Origin: Fibrella aestuarina BUZ 2
GTDB taxonomy: Bacteria > Bacteroidota > Bacteroidia > Cytophagales > Spirosomataceae
Direction of reading: 5' to 3'
NCBI RefSeq assembly: GCF_000331105.1
Contig: NC_020054.1
Coordinates: 310,001-374,000 of the forward strand
DNA: 64,000 nucleotides
This document shows positions 9,462 through 18,282 of the stretch, in pieces. A program made the position numbers and the translations under genes. Below the pieces are notes generated by a model, which saw only the letters and a list, made by a program, of their open reading frames with translations, was not told where the DNA came from and did not search any database. Positions within the stretch are counted from its first letter, which is position 1; each line of letters opens with the position of its first letter.

Positions 9462-9854
9462 ATGAGAGCCATAGATCATGTGTTTAAAGGGAACGGCGGT
9501 CAGATCGACCTGCTGAACACCTTATACGGTGGGTCGAGTATGACCAATATGGACGTGAAACGTGAAGACGAGCGTCTGGTCATCAAACTGTCGGCCCCCG
9601 GCGTTAGTGCCAACGCGTTCAACGTACTGGTTGAAGGCAGCAAACTGGTGCTGTACACGTTGTTGGTGCAGGATAGCGACGAGGCATCGCAGCGTCTTGC
9701 CGTACCAATGTTTCTGAAAGTGGTAGACATCCCTGAGTTTATCGATGCCGAGCAGATCGAAGCCGAGCACGATCATGGTCAGGTAATGGTGTACCTGCCC
9801 TTTAAAGACGAAGAACATCTGCATCGCAAGATCGATATCAAGAATCTCTTCTAA
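9462..9854 (+). CDS. Hsp20/alpha-crystallin-like small protein
   Basis: A 130-residue protein resembling a small heat-shock chaperone core. The segment from about residue 28 (NMDVKREDERLVIKLSAPGV) reads like the start of an alpha-crystallin domain, including an APGV phrase comparable to the usual LPG. Later strands end with IEAEHDHGQVMVYLPFKDEE. The I-x-I oligomerisation tail could be IDIKNL at the C-terminus. It has no long N-terminal arm, so it may bind clients or act as an adaptor. It is followed by a strong terminator, so it is probably monocistronic. The family call is likely; the role is inferred. Confidence 0.7.
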   Translation: MRAIDHVFKGNGGQIDLLNTLYGGSSMTNMDVKREDERLVIKLSAPGVSANAFNVLVEGSKLVLYTLLVQDSDEASQRLAVPMFLKVVDIPEFIDAEQIEAEHDHGQVMVYLPFKDEEHLHRKIDIKNLF

Positions 9855-9913
9855 TGCTAGTGTTTTGCCTCTCAGGGCTACCTAAGTCGCCCTGTCAATC
9901 ATAGATGCGTGCC

Positions 9914-9943
9914 GCCCAGCCTTACGAGGTTGGGCTTTTTTTT
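9914..9943 (+). terminator. rho-independent terminator of the Hsp20-like gene
   Basis: GCCCAGCCT and AGGTTGGGC pair around a TACG loop (9914-9935), with one G-U pair, and are followed by eight T. The hairpin overlaps the last codons of the convergent flippase gene. Confidence 0.85.
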
Positions 9944-11523
9944 GCCCGACGCACTAGCGGCCTGATGGTATCCCACTCTACCGCTACCACGCAGCTCAAA
10001 AACAGCCCAAACAAGGCAAGATGGTATGGCACCGATAACCAGAGGTTGCGAATCTGGATAAACGAAGCCAGGTAAATCAATAGGCCCCCACCGGCAACGT
10101 ACCCAACTGCCGATGCTACGTTATACGGAACAGGGTAATGCTTTTCGCCCAATACGTAACAGAGCGCCATCATCACGAAGCTGGAAATCAGAAATGCCCA
10201 CGCGCACCCCATGTAGCCCAACTGCGGTATCAGCAGCCAGTTGAGCAGGAACGTTACGGCCAACCCTACGACGGTGATCAGCGTGCCGTATTTCGTCTTA
10301 TCGGATAGCTTGAACCAGAACGAAATATTGTAATACACGCCCAGAAACAGGTTGCCCAGCATCAGCAGCGGCACCACGCCCAGCCCCACCCGGTACTTTT
10401 TCGACAGCACCAGGCCGGCCAAGTCCATATTCAGGCTGACGGCAACCCACAGTGCCACGCACACGATTACAAACCATTTGGTAACCCGCGCCAGCAAATC
10501 GGGCGCGTTTTTGTCTTCTGCCTTCCCAAAGAAAAACGGTTCCGCCGCAAACTTAAACGACTGAATGGCAAGGCTGATAAATACCGACAGCTTGAAGCAC
10601 TGCCCGTAAATGCCCAGCGCATCTTCGGCAGTCTGCCCCGGATAAAAGCCGTCGGGCAGGAATTCGCGCAGAAAGAGGCGGTCAGTGAGGTTGTTGAGCA
10701 CAGCCGCCAGCCCCGTCAGCATAATCGGGAAGGCGTAGGTGACCAGCGTTTTGGCTTCGGGCCACGCCAGTGTGAAGCGGAAGCCCCGGAAAGCGTTGCG
10801 CAGGATCAGGAAATAAAGCGCATTGGCCAGCAGGTTGGCCAGCAGAATATAGCCGGGGCCAATACTGGGCCGGTAGAAGAAATTCGCCAGCGGTTGCAGT
10901 TGGGGCAGGTAATCGCCCTCGGTGATGTCTTTGCAGAGGATCACGAAAAACACGTTCAGCAGCACGTTCAGGCCAATGTTGATGAGCTTGGCAATCACAA
11001 ACTGCTTCGCTCTCCCCTCGACCCGCAGCCGCGCAAACGGAATAGCCATGATCGCGTCGATGCCCACGAGCAAGGCTGCCCATTGAATAAACAGCACTTC
11101 ATCGGGGTATCCCATCGCTTGGGCAAGCGGTACCGAAAACACCAGAATCAGCGCCGTAGCGACCGCGCTGATGGTAGCGACAATGCTCAGCGTACGGCTG
11201 AAGACCTGCACTCGCTCGGCTTCGTTTTCAGCCCCCTTGTTGCGGGCGGCAAACCGAAAAAAAGCCGTTTCCAGCCCCAGCGTGTATATGGTCAACAATA
11301 CACCGATCCAGGCGTAGAGCGTTACGTTCGACGCCAGCGAGGCGGGCTGCTTAAACGCGTACGTCTGAATAGGAGCCAGCAAGAAATTGACCGACCGCGC
11401 GGCAATGGTGCTGATACCATAGAGCGCCGTATCGCTGGCTAATTTTTTAAATGCACTCAAGGAAGTAGAAGTCTCGTCGGGAACGTACCCAGTTCCGCCA
11501 GGTACGTTGCAAAAGTACACCAT
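9922..11523 (-). CDS. polysaccharide/oligosaccharide flippase, Wzx/MATE-like
   Basis: Multi-span membrane protein of the polysaccharide-transport (MVF/MOP) superfamily, expected to flip lipid-linked glycans across the inner membrane. About 12-14 hydrophobic segments run through the 533 residues, with the family-typical start phrase SAFKKLASDTALYGISTIAA near residue 22. The ATG at 11523 adds about 21 residues before that phrase; a TTG at 11460 would start exactly at it and may be the true start. No glycosyltransferase genes adjoin it, so the glycan is unknown. The C-terminus overlaps the terminator of the convergent gene. Confidence 0.86.
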   Translation of the reverse strand: MVYFCNVPGGTGYVPDETSTSLSAFKKLASDTALYGISTIAARSVNFLLAPIQTYAFKQPASLASNVTLYAWIGVLLTIYTLGLETAFFRFAARNKGAENEAERVQVFSRTLSIVATISAVATALILVFSVPLAQAMGYPDEVLFIQWAALLVGIDAIMAIPFARLRVEGRAKQFVIAKLINIGLNVLLNVFFVILCKDITEGDYLPQLQPLANFFYRPSIGPGYILLANLLANALYFLILRNAFRGFRFTLAWPEAKTLVTYAFPIMLTGLAAVLNNLTDRLFLREFLPDGFYPGQTAEDALGIYGQCFKLSVFISLAIQSFKFAAEPFFFGKAEDKNAPDLLARVTKWFVIVCVALWVAVSLNMDLAGLVLSKKYRVGLGVVPLLMLGNLFLGVYYNISFWFKLSDKTKYGTLITVVGLAVTFLLNWLLIPQLGYMGCAWAFLISSFVMMALCYVLGEKHYPVPYNVASAVGYVAGGGLLIYLASFIQIRNLWLSVPYHLALFGLFLSCVVAVEWDTIRPLVRRAKKSPTS

Positions 11524-11643
11524 ACATCAGCCCGATGGCACATGCCGCCGCAGAACTGGCTTCTTCGCGTACACCAATGCCAACACCTTATGAAATGAGT
11601 AAAGCAACTGCATCTCTCTTTTCAACGAACCCCTGCTCTGGTC

Positions 11644-12330
11644 ATGCGTTTCTTGCTCGTCCTGCCTATCGTATTGGTCTTCATAGTCCACACCGCTAGA
11701 GGCCAGGCTCATTTAGTACCTACCGATGGCTATTTTACACCTTCAGGTTCTGAACAGGCCTATTACCGCACGCTGCGGCAGAAATTGCTCGTTGGCCTTA
11801 GCGATGACAGAGGGCCAATGGCGCTGATTGTCGTTCAGCCTACGTTTCAGCCAGAGTACATACTTCATCTGTCCCGAAAAGGACCGGATCACACGCTCAC
11901 AGTCCGTACGTGTCACCGCATCATCTGGTCCTTGTTAAAGCAACAGAATGGAGCTGATAGCGTGGCCAGTTTACCGCTCATCGAACACCGGCGGTTGATC
12001 GATCCGTCCCTGTTTGCGCAGTTAACCGAACTGTTCATTACCTGCACGAATCAGGCACACTACCGCAAACGAAAACGCCCAATCTCGGTAGCAGGCTCAC
12101 CAGCGCTCATCGAACTCGATGTGGGCGTCGATGGCACTTATTATGACTTCGTGGCTTCAGATGGTGGACGTACCTGGTCGGGCAGAACCTATTCGCCAGC
12201 GGACCGGTCCTTGATGGGTGAACTGGTAGCCCTCACCGACGATCTCGTTGCTTTGGCCAACGGAAAAGGTACCGAAGCCGGGCTGCGGGTACGTACCCAG
12301 CGCTTATACAAAAAGATCGCGGCAGAATAG
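11644..12330 (+). CDS. exported protein of unknown function
   Basis: I do not recognise the family. The 228-residue product begins with a clear signal peptide (MRFLLVLPIVLVFIVHTARG, cleavage near GQA). It has no lipobox, no further membrane segment and no repeats. The mature part is mixed alpha/beta in composition with two cysteines. It precedes purH by about 70 nt on the same strand, but purH has its own promoter element, so the two need not be co-transcribed. Confidence 0.7.
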   Translation: MRFLLVLPIVLVFIVHTARGQAHLVPTDGYFTPSGSEQAYYRTLRQKLLVGLSDDRGPMALIVVQPTFQPEYILHLSRKGPDHTLTVRTCHRIIWSLLKQQNGADSVASLPLIEHRRLIDPSLFAQLTELFITCTNQAHYRKRKRPISVAGSPALIELDVGVDGTYYDFVASDGGRTWSGRTYSPADRSLMGELVALTDDLVALANGKGTEAGLRVRTQRLYKKIAAE

Positions 12331-12332
12331 GT

Positions 12333-12340
12333 TATCTTTG
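12333..12340 (+). promoter_or_regulatory. -7 promoter element TATCTTTG for purH
   Basis: Perfect TAnnTTTG match in the gap between the exported protein and purH, 62 nt before the chosen purH start. No convincing -33 TTTG is visible upstream. Confidence 0.55.
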
Positions 12341-12401
12341 TGGCCTGTTAATGAACCGGGTAGCGGGCCTGCCGGGTTCGGTTACCCATTTTACAATCCT
12401 G

Positions 12402-13922
12402 ATGAAAATCTCTGCTGCGCTGCTGTCTGTGTATTACAAAGACGGCCTCGAACCCATTGTCCGACTGCTCCACGAACAGGGCGTTACGCTCTACTCGACC
12501 GGTGGTACCCAGACGTTTATCGAACAGTTGGGTATTCCCGTTATCCCCGTCGAATCGCTCACCGGCTACCCGTCGATCTTCGGGGGGCGCGTAAAAACGC
12601 TGCACCCGGCCGTATTCGGGGGCATCCTCTACCGCCGCGACAACGAGGGCGACGTGGCGCAGGCGCAACAGCACAGCATTCCCGCCATCGACATGACGGT
12701 GGTCGATCTGTATCCGTTTGAAGAAACCGTCGCCTCGGGGGCGTCAGCGGATGACATCATCGAGAAAATCGACATCGGGGGTATTTCGCTCATCCGGGCG
12801 GGGGCCAAAAACTTCCAGGATTCACTCATCGTATCGTCACGTACCCAATACGCCGACATCCTGCGCGTGCTCACCGAAACCGACGGGCAGCCTGACCTGG
12901 AAACCCGGCGGCGCTATGCGATGGAAGCCTTCGCCACTACGTCGCACTATGACACCGCCATCCACGCCTATTTCGCCGGACAAACCCCGGCTTCAACCAG
13001 GGGGACGGGCAACGGCCCCGCAGTCTCATTGCGTTACGGCGAAAACCCGCATCAGCAGGCAACGTTCTACGGCGACCTCGACGCCATGTTTGACAAACTG
13101 CACGGTAAAGAGCTGTCGTTCAATAACCTGGTCGACGTCGACGCCTGCGTGGGCCTGATTGACGAGTTTCAGAACGACGGTCCCACATTTGCGATCATCA
13201 AGCACACCAACGCCTGCGGTATTGCCTCGGCTCCCACGGCGGTTGAAGCCTATACCAAAGCCCTCGCCTGTGATCCGGTATCGGCCTTTGGCGGCGTGGT
13301 CATCACCAACGTACCGGTCGACCTCGCCACGGCGCAGGAACTCAACAAGCTGTTCATGGAAATCCTGATCGCACCTGCTTACGAGCCGGAAGCCCTGGAG
13401 CTGCTTAAATCGAAGAAAAACCGCATTCTGCTGACGCGTCGGCCTGTCGAGCTTCCCAACAAGCTGGTCAAAACCATCCTGAACGGCGTGCTCGAGCAGG
13501 ACAAAGACAACGTCGCCGAAACCGCCGATCAGTTCAAGACTGTGACCGATAAGGCCCCGACAGCCGACGAGTTGAAAGCCCTCGAATTTGCGCTCAAAGT
13601 GTGCAAACACACTAAGTCGAATACCATCGTACTGGCTAAACCCGGCGTATTGCTGGCGAGCGGCGTTGGTCAGACGAGCCGGGTCGATGCGCTGCGGCAG
13701 GCGATCGAAAAAGCCCACTCGTTTGGTTTCGACCTAACCGGATCGGTCATGGCGTCCGACGCCTTCTTCCCCTTCCCCGACTGCGTCGAAATCGCCCACA
13801 AAGCAGGCATCACAGCGGTTGTGCAGCCCGGCGGTTCCATCCGCGACCAGGACAGCATCGACTACTGCAATCAGAACGGCCTGGCCATGGTCACGACTGG
13901 CGTTAGGCATTTCAAACACTAA
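12402..13922 (+). CDS. purH: bifunctional AICAR formyltransferase / IMP cyclohydrolase
   Basis: Catalyses the last two steps of de novo IMP synthesis: formylation of AICAR with 10-formyl-THF, then ring closure. The N-terminal MGS-like cyclohydrolase domain covers about residues 1-140 (GGRVKTLHPAVFGGIL, DLYPFEETV). The formyltransferase half contains RYGENPHQQATFYGD, FAIIKHTNACGIA, DAFFPFPDCVEIA and the end VVQPGGSIRDQDSID. The ATG at 12402 (MKISAALLSVYYKDGL) fits the family N-terminus; an in-frame ATG at 12351 would add 17 atypical residues. At 506 residues the length is normal. An inverted repeat begins just after the stop. Confidence 0.96.
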   Translation: MKISAALLSVYYKDGLEPIVRLLHEQGVTLYSTGGTQTFIEQLGIPVIPVESLTGYPSIFGGRVKTLHPAVFGGILYRRDNEGDVAQAQQHSIPAIDMTVVDLYPFEETVASGASADDIIEKIDIGGISLIRAGAKNFQDSLIVSSRTQYADILRVLTETDGQPDLETRRRYAMEAFATTSHYDTAIHAYFAGQTPASTRGTGNGPAVSLRYGENPHQQATFYGDLDAMFDKLHGKELSFNNLVDVDACVGLIDEFQNDGPTFAIIKHTNACGIASAPTAVEAYTKALACDPVSAFGGVVITNVPVDLATAQELNKLFMEILIAPAYEPEALELLKSKKNRILLTRRPVELPNKLVKTILNGVLEQDKDNVAETADQFKTVTDKAPTADELKALEFALKVCKHTKSNTIVLAKPGVLLASGVGQTSRVDALRQAIEKAHSFGFDLTGSVMASDAFFPFPDCVEIAHKAGITAVVQPGGSIRDQDSIDYCNQNGLAMVTTGVRHFKH

Positions 13923-13928
13923 ATGAGT

Positions 13929-14000
13929 GAACGATGTACAATTGACAATGTACAATGGGACTAGTCGGATGCATTGTACATTGTCAATTGTACACCGTTC
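13929..14000. repeat. intergenic inverted repeat, TGTACAATG class
   Basis: Arms 13929-13957 and 13972-14000 (29 nt) match with one mismatch, a transition, around a 14-nt spacer. The arm is built of TGTACAAT and GACAAT words. It sits between purH and plsC, 6 nt after the purH stop. Confidence 0.9.
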
Positions 14001-14014
14001 ATTAAAACACCCTT

Positions 14015-14782
14015 ATGCTTTACACGGCCTGGTGCGTACTGGTCTTTTCGCTGACATTTCTGCTGATGGTGCCGTTTGTGCTACTAGGTAGCTGGCTGGC
14101 TTCGAACAAAAGCTCGTTTGGCTTGCGGCTAGCCCACGGGGCCATACGTACCTGGGGGTATCTGGCCTTTCCGCTGGTCGGTATGCCCATCCGGGTTGAT
14201 TGGCGATTCCGGCCCGAGCGCGGGAAGGCCTACGTGTACTGCGCCAACCATTTCTCCTACCTCGACATTGCCGTGCTGGGTGTTGTCATCCCCGGCCTGT
14301 ACGCGTTCATCGGAAAAATCGGCGTAAAAAAGATCCCGCTCTTCGGCTACATGTTTGCCAAGCTGCACGTGATGGTCGATCGGTCGAGTGCCGAAAGCCG
14401 GGCCTACTCGCTCACCAAGTGCATGCGTACACTGGCAAGTGGGCGAAGCATCATTATCTTCCCCGAAGGCGGTATCAAAGCCCCCCTGAAACCCGACGGT
14501 TCGCCCCCAACGATGGTCTATCCCTTCAAAGATGGCGCCTTCACGATGGCCATTCAGCAGCAGGTGCCCATTGTGCCCGTCACCTTGCTCAACAACTACC
14601 GGCTCTTGCCCGATGCCAGTCCGTTTCGGGTTCATTGGGGAGCGGTGAAAATCGTCGTACACGAACCAATCAGCACCACCGGCCTGACGCCCAAAGACGT
14701 AGACGTCCTGCGCGAACGTACCTACCGGATAATCGAAGCAGAGCTTGGTCATTCATTGTCATTAGCCGCGCGTCATCAATAG
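14015..14782 (+). CDS. plsC: 1-acyl-sn-glycerol-3-phosphate acyltransferase
   Basis: Acylates lysophosphatidate to phosphatidate at the inner membrane. The 255-residue protein has an N-terminal membrane helix (about 3-30), the catalytic HX4D motif in NHFSYLDI (His about 79, Asp about 84) and the substrate-binding FPEGG block (about 149), as in PlsC. The extreme C-terminus (about HSLSLAARHQ) is encoded by sequence of the AATGAC-type repeat downstream, so the tail probably arose by read-in from the repeat. Co-directional with purH and gatC. Confidence 0.92.
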   Translation: MLYTAWCVLVFSLTFLLMVPFVLLGSWLASNKSSFGLRLAHGAIRTWGYLAFPLVGMPIRVDWRFRPERGKAYVYCANHFSYLDIAVLGVVIPGLYAFIGKIGVKKIPLFGYMFAKLHVMVDRSSAESRAYSLTKCMRTLASGRSIIIFPEGGIKAPLKPDGSPPTMVYPFKDGAFTMAIQQQVPIVPVTLLNNYRLLPDASPFRVHWGAVKIVVHEPISTTGLTPKDVDVLRERTYRIIEAELGHSLSLAARHQ

Positions 14783-14894
14783 TCATTGATTGTCATTTGT
14801 AGTCATTGATGGTCATTAGCTGCGCGTTATTCAATAGCATTCGTAGTGTTGATTTCGACAAAAACCAATCAATGACCATGAATGACAATCAATA
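14750..14894. repeat. intergenic inverted repeat, AATGAC class
   Basis: Multiple GTCATTGATTGTCATT-type units on the left (best arm 14781-14812) oppose AATCAATGACCATGAATGAC on the right (14865-14894). The left part invades the last codons of plsC. A GCGCGTCAT/GCTGCGCGTTAT word shared with the copies at 22191 and 37980 is also present. Confidence 0.75.
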
Positions 14895-14905
14895 ACATTT
14901 ACCTC

Positions 14906-15196
14906 ATGAAAGTCGATACCGAAACCTTACACAAGATTGCCCATTTAGCCCGGCTCGAAGTCAGGCCGGAGGAGGAGGCCGCCCTGCTCAACAGCCTCAA
15001 CAGCGTACTCGACTGGATGGAGCAGCTCAACGAAGTAGACACCACGGGCGTTGAACCCCTCACGCACCTGTCGGAACTAGACGACGAGCACGTGTTGCGC
15101 GACGATGTCGTGGCCAATCAACTACCCCGCGAGCAGGCTCTTGCCAACGCCCCCGCCCATGATGAGCAGTTTTTCAAAGTAACGAAAGTACTCTAA
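14906..15196 (+). CDS. gatC: Asp-tRNA(Asn)/Glu-tRNA(Gln) amidotransferase subunit C
   Basis: Small structural subunit that clamps GatA and GatB in the transamidosome making Gln-tRNA(Gln) or Asn-tRNA(Asn). At 96 residues it has the usual length. The family signature runs from LHKIAHLARLEVRPEEEAAL (about 7-26) and includes WMEQLNEVDTTGVEPLTH (about 42-60). I start at 14906 (MKVDTETLH) because the upstream ATG at 14882 lies in repeat sequence. Its gatA/gatB partners are not in the window. It is about 200 nt upstream of the tRNA-Gln gene, an apt but possibly chance neighbour. Confidence 0.93.
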   Translation: MKVDTETLHKIAHLARLEVRPEEEAALLNSLNSVLDWMEQLNEVDTTGVEPLTHLSELDDEHVLRDDVVANQLPREQALANAPAHDEQFFKVTKVL

Positions 15197-15348
15197 TGCC
15201 AAACCGCCGGATCGGCGCGAGCCGTGACGCCTCTCCAGTGCCAGCAACAACCCATTGCCAATCAAACAGATAGCTAAAAACTAATGCTGACGTGTGTGTG
15301 AGGCCGGGGATTGATGCTTTACAGGAGACAAAAAATTTCTGAATTGGC

Positions 15349-15380
15349 TTGATTTTAGACCATTCAGCTTGTTATCTTTG
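15349..15380 (+). promoter_or_regulatory. promoter of tRNA-Gln
   Basis: TATCTTTG (15373-15380) is a perfect Bacteroidota -7 element. A TTG at 15349-15351 lies 21 nt upstream, close to the usual -33 spacing. The tRNA begins 17 nt downstream. Confidence 0.7.
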
Positions 15381-15397
15381 CACTCGCAAATGCGAAA

Positions 15398-15470
15398 TAG
15401 CTCGATAGTATAAGGGTAGTACGACAGATTTTGGTTCTGTTTGTCTAGGTTCGAATCCTGGTCGAGCTAC
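15398..15470 (+). tRNA. tRNA-Gln (anticodon UUG)
   Basis: A 73-nt cloverleaf: acceptor TAGCTCG pairs with CGAGCTA (15463-15469), the anticodon stem is ACAGA/TCTGT and the loop TTTTGGT carries anticodon TTG (15431-15433), reading CAA/CAG. The T-arm contains GGTTCGAATCC. The U1-A72 pair fits glutamine tRNAs. CCA is not encoded. Own promoter and terminator flank it. Confidence 0.95.
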
Positions 15471-15478
15471 TTACAAAA

Positions 15479-15507
15479 GCCGATTCCTCACCGAATCGGC
15501 TTTTTTT
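15479..15507 (+). terminator. rho-independent terminator after tRNA-Gln
   Basis: GCCGATTC and GAATCGGC form a perfect 8-bp stem with a 6-nt loop, followed by seven T. Confidence 0.92.
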
Positions 15508-15514
15508 GTTTTTC

Positions 15515-15591
15515 AACGCGAAGGCGCAAAGACCGCGACGTTTATCGTCTCGTAAAAAGGTCTTTGCGTTCTTTGCGACAGCCTTCGCGTT
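15515..15591. repeat. intergenic inverted repeat, AACGCGAAGGCGCAAAG class
   Basis: AACGCGAAGGC at 15515 is matched by GCCTTCGCGTT ending at 15591, and inner GCAAAGA/TCTTTGC words continue the pairing with small gaps. Similar GCGCAAAG palindromes are common in many bacterial genomes. Here it lies between the tRNA terminator and the ABC-F gene. Confidence 0.75.
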
Positions 15592-15604
15592 AAGATTACG
15601 AACC

Positions 15605-17491
15605 ATGAATTACCTTTCAGCCGAAAACCTTTCGAAAACATACGGCGACCGGACCCTCTTCCGGAACGTTAATTTTGGCCTGAGCCGGGGGGATAAAATC
15701 GCGATCGTCGGGGCCAATGGCTCAGGCAAAACCAGCCTGCTCTCGATTCTGGCCGGGGCTACTCCACCCGACGACGGGCTGGTGAGCGTTCGGAAAGACA
15801 TCACCGTGGGCTACCTCGATCAGCAGCCTGACCTCAACGAGGCGCTGACCGTGATGGAGGAAGTGCTGGCGGGCGAAAGCGCCCAACTCGACGCCGTGCG
15901 CGCCTACGAAAAAGCGCTCACCCACGACGACCCCGCCGCCCTCGAACGCGCGATGAGCCAGATGGAGAAGCTCGAAGCCTGGGATTACGAGGCTCAGATC
16001 CGGCAGATTCTGGGGGAGCTGGGCATTCAGGACGTGGAGCAGCGCGTGGGTACGTTGTCGGGCGGGCAGCGGAAGCGCGTGGCCCTGGCGCGGGTGCTGA
16101 TTCAGAACCCCGACCTGCTGATCCTCGACGAGCCGACCAACCACCTCGATCTGGAAGCCATCGAATACCTCGAAAGCTTCCTGAACACGCAGAACGGTAC
16201 GTTGCTGATGGTTTCGCACGATCGGTACTTCCTGGATCGCGTCTGCAACCAGATCGTCGAACTCGACAACGGGCAGTTGTATGCCTACAAGGGCAACTAC
16301 GCCTATTTTTTGGAAAAGAAAACCGAACGGCTAGCCGCCGATGCCGCCGAATTCGAGAAGAACAAAAACCGGTATAGCCGCGAGTTGGAGTGGATGCGCC
16401 GCCAGCCAAAGGCGCGGGGCACCAAAGCCAAATACCGCGAGGATGCGTTTGAAGACCTGGAAGGCAAGGTAAAAGGTCGCCGCACAGAAGGCGAACTCGA
16501 CCTGAACCTGCGCGTGTCGCGGCTGGGCAGCAAGATTCTGGAAGTTGAGAACCTGAGCAAGCGCTTCGGCGAAAAAGTGTTGCTCGATCATTTTACTTAC
16601 ACGTTCAAACGGCAGGATCGCGTGGGGCTAATTGGCAAGAACGGCATGGGCAAAACCACGCTGCTCAACATGCTCACCGGCGAGCTGCGCCCCGATTCGG
16701 GCAAGATTGTGGCGGGGGGCACTGTCAAATTCGGCTACTACACCCAAAGCGAACTCGACATTCCCGACAATCAGCGGGTGATCGATGTGGTGCAGGATGT
16801 GGCCGAGGTGATGAAACTGGCCGACGGGCAGACCATCACGGCCAGTCAGTTGCTCCACCACTTCCTCTTCGACCGGCAGAAACAGTATGACTTTGTGGCC
16901 AAACTGAGCGGTGGCGAAAAACGGCGGCTGCAACTCCTGCTGGTGCTGGTGCAGAACCCCAACTTCCTGATCCTCGACGAACCCACCAACGACCTCGACA
17001 TCACGACGCTGAACGTGCTGGAAGATTTTCTGCTGAACTTCCCCGGTTGTGTGTTGATCGTGACCCACGACCGCTACTTCATGGATCGGCTCGTGGAGCA
17101 CGTCTTCGTGCTGGAAGGACAGGGCAAGGTGCGCGACTACCCCGGCAACTACACCGATTACCGCGAATGGCGCGACGCCCAGCCCAAGAAAAACACGGCG
17201 ACCAAAGAAGCCGCTTCAGCCAGCCATAAACTGGCCCCGGTTGACCTGTCGGCGGCTCAATCGGCGGCACCCGCCCAGAAGAAAAAACTGAGCTTCAAAG
17301 AACAGCGCGAATATGAATCGCTGGAGGGTGAAATCGAGCAGTTAGAACAACGGAAGGCCGAGGTGATTAACTTGCTGAACGGCGGCGGCCACCACGAACA
17401 ACTCACCGCCTGGGCCACGGAAATCGAGCAACTCGACAACCAGATTGCCCAAAAAACCGACCGCTGGCTAGCGCTGGCGGAGTTTATTTAA
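15605..17491 (+). CDS. ABC-F family ATPase, Uup-like
   Basis: Soluble tandem ABC ATPase of the ABC-F group, which acts on ribosomes (translation factor or antibiotic protection) rather than in transport. The first nucleotide-binding domain has Walker A GANGSGKTS (about 38-46), signature LSGGQRKR (about 150) and Walker B LLILDEPTNHLDL (about 172). The interdomain linker spans about 240-320. The second domain has GKNGMGKTT (about 345), LSGGEKRR (about 433) and LILDEPTNDLDI (about 457). A charged coiled-coil C-terminal domain (about 560-628) suggests Uup. The ATG at 15605 (MNYLSAENLSKTYGD) is preferred; longer readings start inside the repeat. The stop codon overlaps the next inverted repeat. 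Confidence 0.93.
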   Translation: MNYLSAENLSKTYGDRTLFRNVNFGLSRGDKIAIVGANGSGKTSLLSILAGATPPDDGLVSVRKDITVGYLDQQPDLNEALTVMEEVLAGESAQLDAVRAYEKALTHDDPAALERAMSQMEKLEAWDYEAQIRQILGELGIQDVEQRVGTLSGGQRKRVALARVLIQNPDLLILDEPTNHLDLEAIEYLESFLNTQNGTLLMVSHDRYFLDRVCNQIVELDNGQLYAYKGNYAYFLEKKTERLAADAAEFEKNKNRYSRELEWMRRQPKARGTKAKYREDAFEDLEGKVKGRRTEGELDLNLRVSRLGSKILEVENLSKRFGEKVLLDHFTYTFKRQDRVGLIGKNGMGKTTLLNMLTGELRPDSGKIVAGGTVKFGYYTQSELDIPDNQRVIDVVQDVAEVMKLADGQTITASQLLHHFLFDRQKQYDFVAKLSGGEKRRLQLLLVLVQNPNFLILDEPTNDLDITTLNVLEDFLLNFPGCVLIVTHDRYFMDRLVEHVFVLEGQGKVRDYPGNYTDYREWRDAQPKKNTATKEAASASHKLAPVDLSAAQSAAPAQKKKLSFKEQREYESLEGEIEQLEQRKAEVINLLNGGGHHEQLTAWATEIEQLDNQIAQKTDRWLALAEFI

Positions 17492-17570
17492 TGGACAATG
17501 TATGATGAACAATGCACAATGGCTCTGCTTTAGCGTCTAATTGTACATTGTGCATCATACATTGTCCATT
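17490..17570. repeat. intergenic inverted repeat, TGTACAATG class
   Basis: Arms 17490-17520 and 17540-17570 (31 nt) match except at two positions, with a 19-nt spacer. Words ACAATG and ATGATG recur. The left arm begins inside the stop codon of the ABC-F gene; dedA follows 8 nt after the right arm. Confidence 0.92.
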
Positions 17571-17578
17571 CACTACGT

Positions 17579-18205
17579 ATGCAAGACATCGTCGACTTTT
17601 TCCGCTACCTGCTCAATTCGGAGGAGATTATTCGAACGGGGGGGCTGGTTGTTGTAACCCTGATCGTTTTCATCGAGAACGGCGTCATTTTCGGGTTCTT
17701 TCTACCCGGCGATTACCTGCTGTTTCTGGCGGGCGTTTTTGCGGGTACCAAGGTGCTGGCGGTGTCGCTGCTGCTCTTGCTAACCTGCATTTTCAGCGCG
17801 GCGGTGCTGGGGGCGTTGCTGGGGTATGGTATCGGTTATTTCTTCGGTCGGCGACTGCAGAACCGGCCCGATTCGCTGCTTTTCAAGCAGGAATACATCA
17901 CCAACACGCGCAAAACGTTTGAACGATATGGCAATCAGGCGTTGATCGTTGCCCGCTTTTTGCCGGTTGTCCGCACGTTTGCCCCCTTGCTAGCGGGCAT
18001 CATCCACATGAATTTCATCCGCTTCATGAGCTATAACCTCATCGGCGGCGCACTGTGGACATTCGTGCTGGTGGCAGGCGGCTATTACTTCGGCGTGCAG
18101 TTTCCGTGGATCATCAACTACGTCCACTGGATCATTCTGTTCTTTTTGGGTGTTACTACGTTTACAGTGATCAAGGGATATTTAAACTCCCGCAAGCAGG
18201 CATAG
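17579..18205 (+). CDS. DedA-family membrane protein
   Basis: Inner-membrane protein of the DedA (VTT/SNARE-associated) family, linked in other bacteria to undecaprenyl-phosphate or phospholipid recycling and envelope homeostasis. The 208-residue protein shows the re-entrant motif region IENGVIFGFFLPGDYLLFLA (about 31-50) and the second conserved block ARFLPVVRTFAPLLAGI (about 122-140). About four to five hydrophobic segments follow, ending at a basic tail. Length and motifs are normal. Substrate is inferred only from family knowledge. Confidence 0.9.
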   Translation: MQDIVDFFRYLLNSEEIIRTGGLVVVTLIVFIENGVIFGFFLPGDYLLFLAGVFAGTKVLAVSLLLLLTCIFSAAVLGALLGYGIGYFFGRRLQNRPDSLLFKQEYITNTRKTFERYGNQALIVARFLPVVRTFAPLLAGIIHMNFIRFMSYNLIGGALWTFVLVAGGYYFGVQFPWIINYVHWIILFFLGVTTFTVIKGYLNSRKQA

Positions 18206-18282
18206 CCCAGGAACCGATACGAGGTCCGCAGCTTGTGGCGCTGTGCCTGTTCCTTGTAAACCGTAGTAAACCGACAAAGACG

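Noticed and set aside
15506..15604. N-terminal extension of the ABC-F protein
   Set aside because: The extension is encoded by the AACGCGAAGG repeat; the ATG at 15605 gives the family-typical start.
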